64,000 nucleotides of DNA from assembly GCF_030272615.1 (NCBI RefSeq), contig NC_081412.1, positions 689,572,083 to 689,636,082 on the forward strand, written 5' to 3'. A program made the translations under genes and the position numbers. This stretch comes from Cryptomeria japonica. Its lineage: Eukaryota; Streptophyta; Pinopsida; Cupressales; Cupressaceae. This document shows positions 59,281-64,000 of this stretch, piece by piece. How positions within the stretch are numbered: position 1 is the first letter of the stretch; every line of letters starts with the position of its first letter. A model generated the notes under the pieces. It was not told where the DNA came from. It did no database searches and worked only from the letters and a program-made list of their open reading frames with translations.

Positions 59281-62200
59281 ATGGCATCTAAGATCCAAGA
59301 TCCCATCGTTATTAAGAATGTAGATAATCCCTTACTAAAATACTCTTTGACTCCCAAAGTTGCATCTGAACCGGATGACAAAACCGCTTTTTCACTCATC
59401 CTAGATAGAGTGTTGTTAGTCGAGGATGTGAGATTCTTCACCAAATGTCGTGTTGAAGAACTCGGTCATGTTGAAATCAAAGACACCTATGATGAATTAT
59501 GCACAGATGGTAAATTAAATAGAAAGTATGAGCACATTAAGATCAAGGGATTAACTGAAGCCCTAACTTATCCCTACATGTTCAAACCCCAGTGGGTCAA
59601 GTTTGTTCTGAGTAGAGTTCACGATGATTTCATGTGGCTAAAAGAGCAACCATTTAAGATTACCAAGGAAATCATTCATCTTATTACCGGTTACCCCATT
59701 TATGATCATGCCAGAGCCCAAAAGATGATTTCATAGAAGGAATTGATTAGTTTAACTGGAGTGGAATCAGATTGCAGAGGATTGAAACTGAATAATGTCA
59801 TTGATGAAGAACTAAAATTTTCCATTAGAGTAATAGGTTACTGTTTCTTCCAATCGGCAAAGGAAAAAAGTGTACCCTGTGCAGCAGTAGACCTAGCATA
59901 CAAAATTGTGAAAAAGGGAATGAAAATTGATCTATGTGAGGTGTTGCTGAAGAACCTGTTTGAGAATCTCAACACCATCAGGAAGCTGAAGAAGAACAAC
60001 TCGGCTAATACACTAAAGTTTGGATCATTACTTGTATGCATGTTTTTCTATTTTGAAAAATTCTTTCCATCAGTCGGTAAAGTTGTTTGGGAACTACACC
60101 GACCAATCACCCATCAGATCAATGACTTCATTAAGAAGTTAGGTGATAATTTCAATGATATTATGGATGATTACTTCAGTAAGTTCCAAGAGAAAATGCA
60201 TAACTAGTATAGAATTCCACCCCAGCTAGTGGAGAAATTCAAAAATGACATATGTTTTGAAGTAGACACTGATTACTGTTATGTGGATGCTGTGGAACTG
60301 AGAACTCAATCTTTGTCACATATTGGATACAAGATTGATTTTGACATCACAAAACAACAAATTGTGCATTTATTGCATTATCGAGGCATGTTACCAAGCT
60401 GAGGTATGGAACCTATGAGGAAGTGAAGGAAAAGGTAAAGATGAGCATTGTAGTACCCAAAGCTACAAGAAAGGCAACAAAGATGATAAAGGCATTATCA
60501 GAGAAATTTGGAGAAGATTCTTCCTCCACACCTGTCAAAGGCACTTTAGCTATTACCGAAGAAGAATCTGAAGCCTAAGAGGCAACTATAACACTAAGCA
60601 CTGAATTGCCTAAGGGTAAAGTGTTGAAAAGAAAGAAATGGGATTCATCAAAGGCCTCACCGACTCCTCCAGTAAAGCGACCTAACACTAGAGCATCTGC
60701 AACTTCACTGAGTAAGAAAACAAAGAGTGTTACTGTTCCCAAGGTAACAAAGACCCACAAGAAATCTACTCGGAGACTCATTTTGGCAAAAGAGTCTAGT
60801 GACACCGAATATGAGGATGCAAGCAAATTTTAGATTGTCAAGAGCAAGAAGGTAAATGTACATAGTGTTGAAAACTTCTGTGCTAATCTGAAAGAATATG
60901 GTGGATTTGGATCTTTCAGATATGTCAAGTATGAAACCAGAAATAATGATGAAAAGAGACAAATTGAAGAAGCTTTCATCTGCACACTTCTAAAATTCCG
61001 GTTAGCTCCATTGGAACTATCTAAGTCACTTCCAAATGAACTTTATTTGCATATTGATAATAGGTGGAAGTATGCAATGGACTTGGAGAAACAGATCAGA
61101 GAAAGAAGTCTGGTTCATCTCTTTCCTGACATGCCAGTAGCTGAAATAAAAGAACATCTGACAACCTACAACTCAAAGTTTCTCGTCAAACAAAGAGCCT
61201 TAAAACTGATGAATGGGCTGTATATTGAAGTAGAAAATGAGACAAAAGAAAAGTGGCAAGAAATCTTTAAAATCAAGGATGCTGGTGAGCAAGCTATAGC
61301 TGAAATTGTTAATGTCACTGAGCAAGATCCTGATGTTTCTGAGCAAGACCCTGCTGACAGCATTCAAATAGATGAAGATGTCATGGATACAGAGACACCA
61401 GAACAAGAAATGATAGAAGGCAATGCATATGCAAAACTTGTATCCAGTGAATCAGTCTTGGAACAAGTTCAGCCTTATCCATTGGTCAAACAACCTGTCT
61501 CAACCGAAACCCCTCATGATACAGATCAAGGCATCGAAGGTCACAAGTCTACAATAGGAGAAGGTACTACTCAAGAATAGACATCTCAAGCACCTTTTAG
61601 CACTGAGAATGTTGCAACTGAGACACCAAGTACCAAGACACCAAAGGACTCTACAGAGGCTAAAGAAACCAACCAAAGTGTTGCCTCTACCAAGCAACCT
61701 ACCGAGGGTCATCAAGCCTCACAAGCCATTGTCTTAGTTCCATCAGTGAAAGGTAAGGAAAAGAAGATGAAAAAGCATAGTTTTAAAGTTGATATGTCAA
61801 AACCAATAGTGTTGCCCAATGTAGACATATCAAAACTAAAGGGGCAAGCACTCATTGATTTTGGTGAACTATGCAAAGGAAAGGCCAAACAAGAGAAGCA
61901 AATGGCTATCCAAAAGAAAAATAAAGTACTTCAGAAGGTGAAAGCACTCTTAATAGATATGCTACCTGAAGCTACAGTGTCAACAGATTTGGTCATCCAT
62001 ATTCAACTGGATGAACTCCTAACAAAGATAGAGACATCTGGAGTAGATGCATTAGAATATTTGAGCAAGCTAAAAGACAAGGAGCTCACTGCAAAAATGA
62101 TAGAAGAGGTACAGAAAGCTATAGCTAATGGTAAAGTTAAACTTGTCAAATTTATTGCTGAGTTAACTCCCCAACTCAAGCACATTCTTTATTTATTTAA

Positions 62201-62641
62201 GAAACTCTGCACATTTTCTTTATTCATTAAAGACATCAAGAATAAAACAAAAGCAATTGAGAAAGACATCACCGATCTCTCAAATAAGTTGACCACCGAG
62301 CCAAATTCAATTCAGAATTTTTATACAAAGCTACAACAGCTCATGGCTCAACAATTGGACCTCAGAAATGAAGAACATAAGATCAGGATGGACATAATGA
62401 CACTTTAGACATTATTCCTTCCTCATCTTTCATCTGTCCAAGAACAGATCAATCGAGCCACCTCCTTATCTACTACACATGAGGGGAGCACTCTAGATGG
62501 CTTAATATCATTATTGGCTGATATTAAAGCACATAATTCTTTAATGGATAGTGTAAAGGATGCTCTCTCTGTCGCTCTCACCGAAGCACGGACCAAGTAC
62601 AAATCCATTTTTGACCAGTTACCTCCACCAAATGGTAACTA
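59281..62641 (+). pseudogene. ORF2 of element B (unknown protein, about 1,120 codons)
   Basis: From ATG 59,281 to TAA 62,639-62,641. The N-terminal domain (about residues 30-300) has blocks VLLVEDVRFFTKCRVEELG, YEHIKIKGL, FVLSRVHDDFMWLKEQPFKI, IIHLITGYP, IRVIGYCFFQ and LKFGSLLVCMFFYF, all with counterparts in element C ORF2. Then follow a Lys/Thr/Ser-rich basic segment (VLKRKKWDSSKASPTPPVKR, RASATSLSKKTKS), a helical region, an acidic Thr/Glu-rich linker (61,300-61,740) and a C-terminal coiled coil (IKDIKNKTKAIEKDITDLSN). Stops occur at 59,734, 60,205, 60,576, 60,831, 61,578 and 62,406, and one frameshift near 60,400. The protein family is unrecognised; no catalytic motif is seen. It may be structural or nucleic-acid binding. 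Confidence 0.82.
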
Positions 62642-62655
62642 AGTCTTGATGTTTG

Positions 62656-62671
62656 TCAAAAGGGGGGAGTG
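62656..62671 (+). promoter_or_regulatory. Second polypurine tract of element B
   Basis: GTCAAAAGGGGGGAGTG repeats the context of the true polypurine tract (GTCAAAAGGGGAGAT at 63,001-63,015) some 345 bp upstream, just after the ORF2 stop. Two weaker purine tracts lie between them (about 62,725 and 62,871). Confidence 0.6.
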
Positions 62672-63000
62672 ATATAGTATTCAAAGAATCAAAGTATAAT
62701 ATCAAACAATAGGAGTATAGTATATAGGGGGAGTATACCGAGCAGAGAAAGTAGAGTATCCAAGAGCAGTGAACCGAGCAGTGAACAGAACAATAAGCAA
62801 AGAACAAGTGCAGCACATAGAACATTGATCACCAAGCATGCAAAATCAAAGTTTTGTACAATATATCGATAAGGGGAGTATATCTGGATATATTATTTTA
62901 TTGAATATTGTATATACTGTTAGTATAGTCAAATTTTGCAAGTATATAGATTATTGAGTTATAACTTTGAAAGCAGTTTTTGTCAAACATCTCAACTAAT

Positions 63001-63015
63001 GTCAAAAGGGGAGAT
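63001..63015 (+). promoter_or_regulatory. Polypurine tract of element B
   Basis: GTCAAAAGGGGAGAT ends directly at the 3' LTR start (63,016). The AAAGGGG(G)AGAT core is shared with copia E and element C. Confidence 0.85.
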
Positions 63016-63955
63016 TGTTACTACTTATCAAGTTGCCATTAGTTTTATGTTCAAAGTTATTCTATATACTCTAGTCAGTTATCTCTACCAAAATATTCAG
63101 TCAGTATGCTCAGTCTAGTCAGTTATTGAAGAAAGTAGTCTCAGAGCATAATATACACCGAGCTGTCTACTGAGTATCATTCCATGTCTTCCAAGTAGCA
63201 AAGATGACACACTGAGTTGATATACACTGAGTGAAACATGTTACCAGATTCATTGAACCTGAACATACATATGAAAACATGTTACAAGATCGAGGAACAT
63301 CTAACCGTTATCACATTGGAAATTGCACTTAAAGATTGTGTATGATTTTGAGGTCATCTAACCAATGAAATATTTTGCATGGTTATTCATTCAATAAAAC
63401 ATGTTTGTAAGATCGAAGCAATGAATGGATCACCAACATCAGAGATCTATTTATACAACAAGAATTAAGATCAGAAATATACAAGTAGCATGATAGAAAG
63501 GAAGAGATAGAGATATATGAAGCAAGACATGTGAAAGCACTAAGTGTTATGACTATTAAAGAGACAGAGGTCACCGAGAAGGATTTCAGAGGACAGTCAA
63601 AGAACAGAGTAAACAGAAGGGTTTACCGAGTTACTATATGGGTTACCGAGGGTAAGCTATCATAAATAGCTAAACATGTAGCTCTAACTGAGCAACCTTT
63701 ATTATTGCAGTAGTGAAGTTGTGGGTGCCATCCCCATCGCAGTTTTTCTCCCTAACCAAGAGTTTCTACATAACCAAAATATATGTGTTATGGAGTGAAT
63801 CATGTATGATTTCTATCTATTTGTTTTAGCTTTATATTATTTTACTGCACTATTCGATTTATGCATAATAGTAAAGTTATTATTGAAGAAAAGTTTTAAA
63901 GTATTGATTCACCCCTCCCCTCTCACTACATTAGCTTTCCATATTGGACCTAACA
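63016..63955 (+). repeat. 3' LTR of element B
   Basis: It is nearly the same length as the 5' LTR and keeps the U5 motif GTATTGATTCACCCC at 63,901-63,915. It is followed by the duplication ATAGG. The last 40 bp of the window are flanking sequence with no recognised feature. Confidence 0.94.
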
Positions 63956-64000
63956 ATAGGGTCTCTATTTATGGCAATTCAGATTTGGTCCATACTGTTG

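Larger units (their letters stand above)
56384..63955 (+). mobile_element. Complete pol-less LTR element B (7,572 bp)
   Basis: LTRs of 942 bp (56,384-57,325) and 940 bp (63,016-63,955) with termini TGTTACTACTT...CCTAACA are flanked by a perfect 5-bp duplication ATAGG (56,379-56,383 and 63,956-63,960). The primer site and polypurine tract are present. The 5.7-kb interior encodes ORF1 (coiled coil and five knuckles) and ORF2 (about 1,120 codons) and shows no protease, integrase, RT or RNase H in any frame. It is therefore non-autonomous by content, not by truncation. Confidence 0.95.

Overview
The window looks like intergenic DNA of a seed plant. It is AT-rich and packed with nested plant-type transposable elements: Ty1/copia LTR elements primed by initiator Met-tRNA, an L1-type LINE, a plant hAT element and a Mutator-like foldback. 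The 3.9-4.0 kb LTRs, the age of the copies and the lack of host genes suggest a gymnosperm, perhaps a conifer; that is an inference. I recognise no intact host gene, tRNA or rRNA. All coding sequence that can be named belongs to transposable elements, and all of it is damaged, mostly by changes that fit C-to-T or G-to-A transitions.

Layout. (1) 1-9,841: the 5' end of a minus-strand, pol-less LTR element ('A'). Its LTR is split by a hAT transposon (1,611-9,376, 8-bp target duplication), and the last hAT exon is split by a giant solo LTR (2,045-5,927). (2) 10,787-18,178: an LTR fragment broken by a complete copia element ('E', 11,511-18,173, duplication GATTT). (3) 18,174-25,118: mostly unassigned, with a 1.5-kb Mutator-like foldback (19,982-21,485, 9-bp duplication) and a Gypsy-type gag relic. 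(4) 25,124-29,123: a second giant solo LTR of 4,000 bp with a perfect GGTTG duplication. (5) 29,493-about 56,378: a five-level nest. A Gypsy-type gag element contains a solo LTR (33,216-54,494), which contains a LINE (34,217-54,398), which contains pol-less element 'C' (38,041-49,843), which contains copia element 'D' (41,529-46,443). A 378-bp TRIM and two further solo LTRs sit in the same stretch. (6) 56,384-63,955: a complete pol-less LTR element 'B' with a perfect ATAGG duplication.

Most interesting content. Elements A, B and C appear to belong to one group of LTR elements without protease, integrase, reverse transcriptase or RNase H. C and B carry two long reading frames. ORF1 is a coiled coil followed by four or five CCHC zinc knuckles. 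ORF2 is about 1,050-1,120 codons with a conserved N-terminal domain, a Lys-rich middle and C-terminal coiled coils, and I do not recognise it. A shows only ORF1, because the window cuts it. Their LTRs share the R-U5 region, primer site, polypurine tract and a U5 hairpin with autonomous copia element E, so E-type copia enzymes are a plausible helper. The hairpin stem changes on both sides between LTR families while its C-run loop stays constant, which suggests selection for structure.
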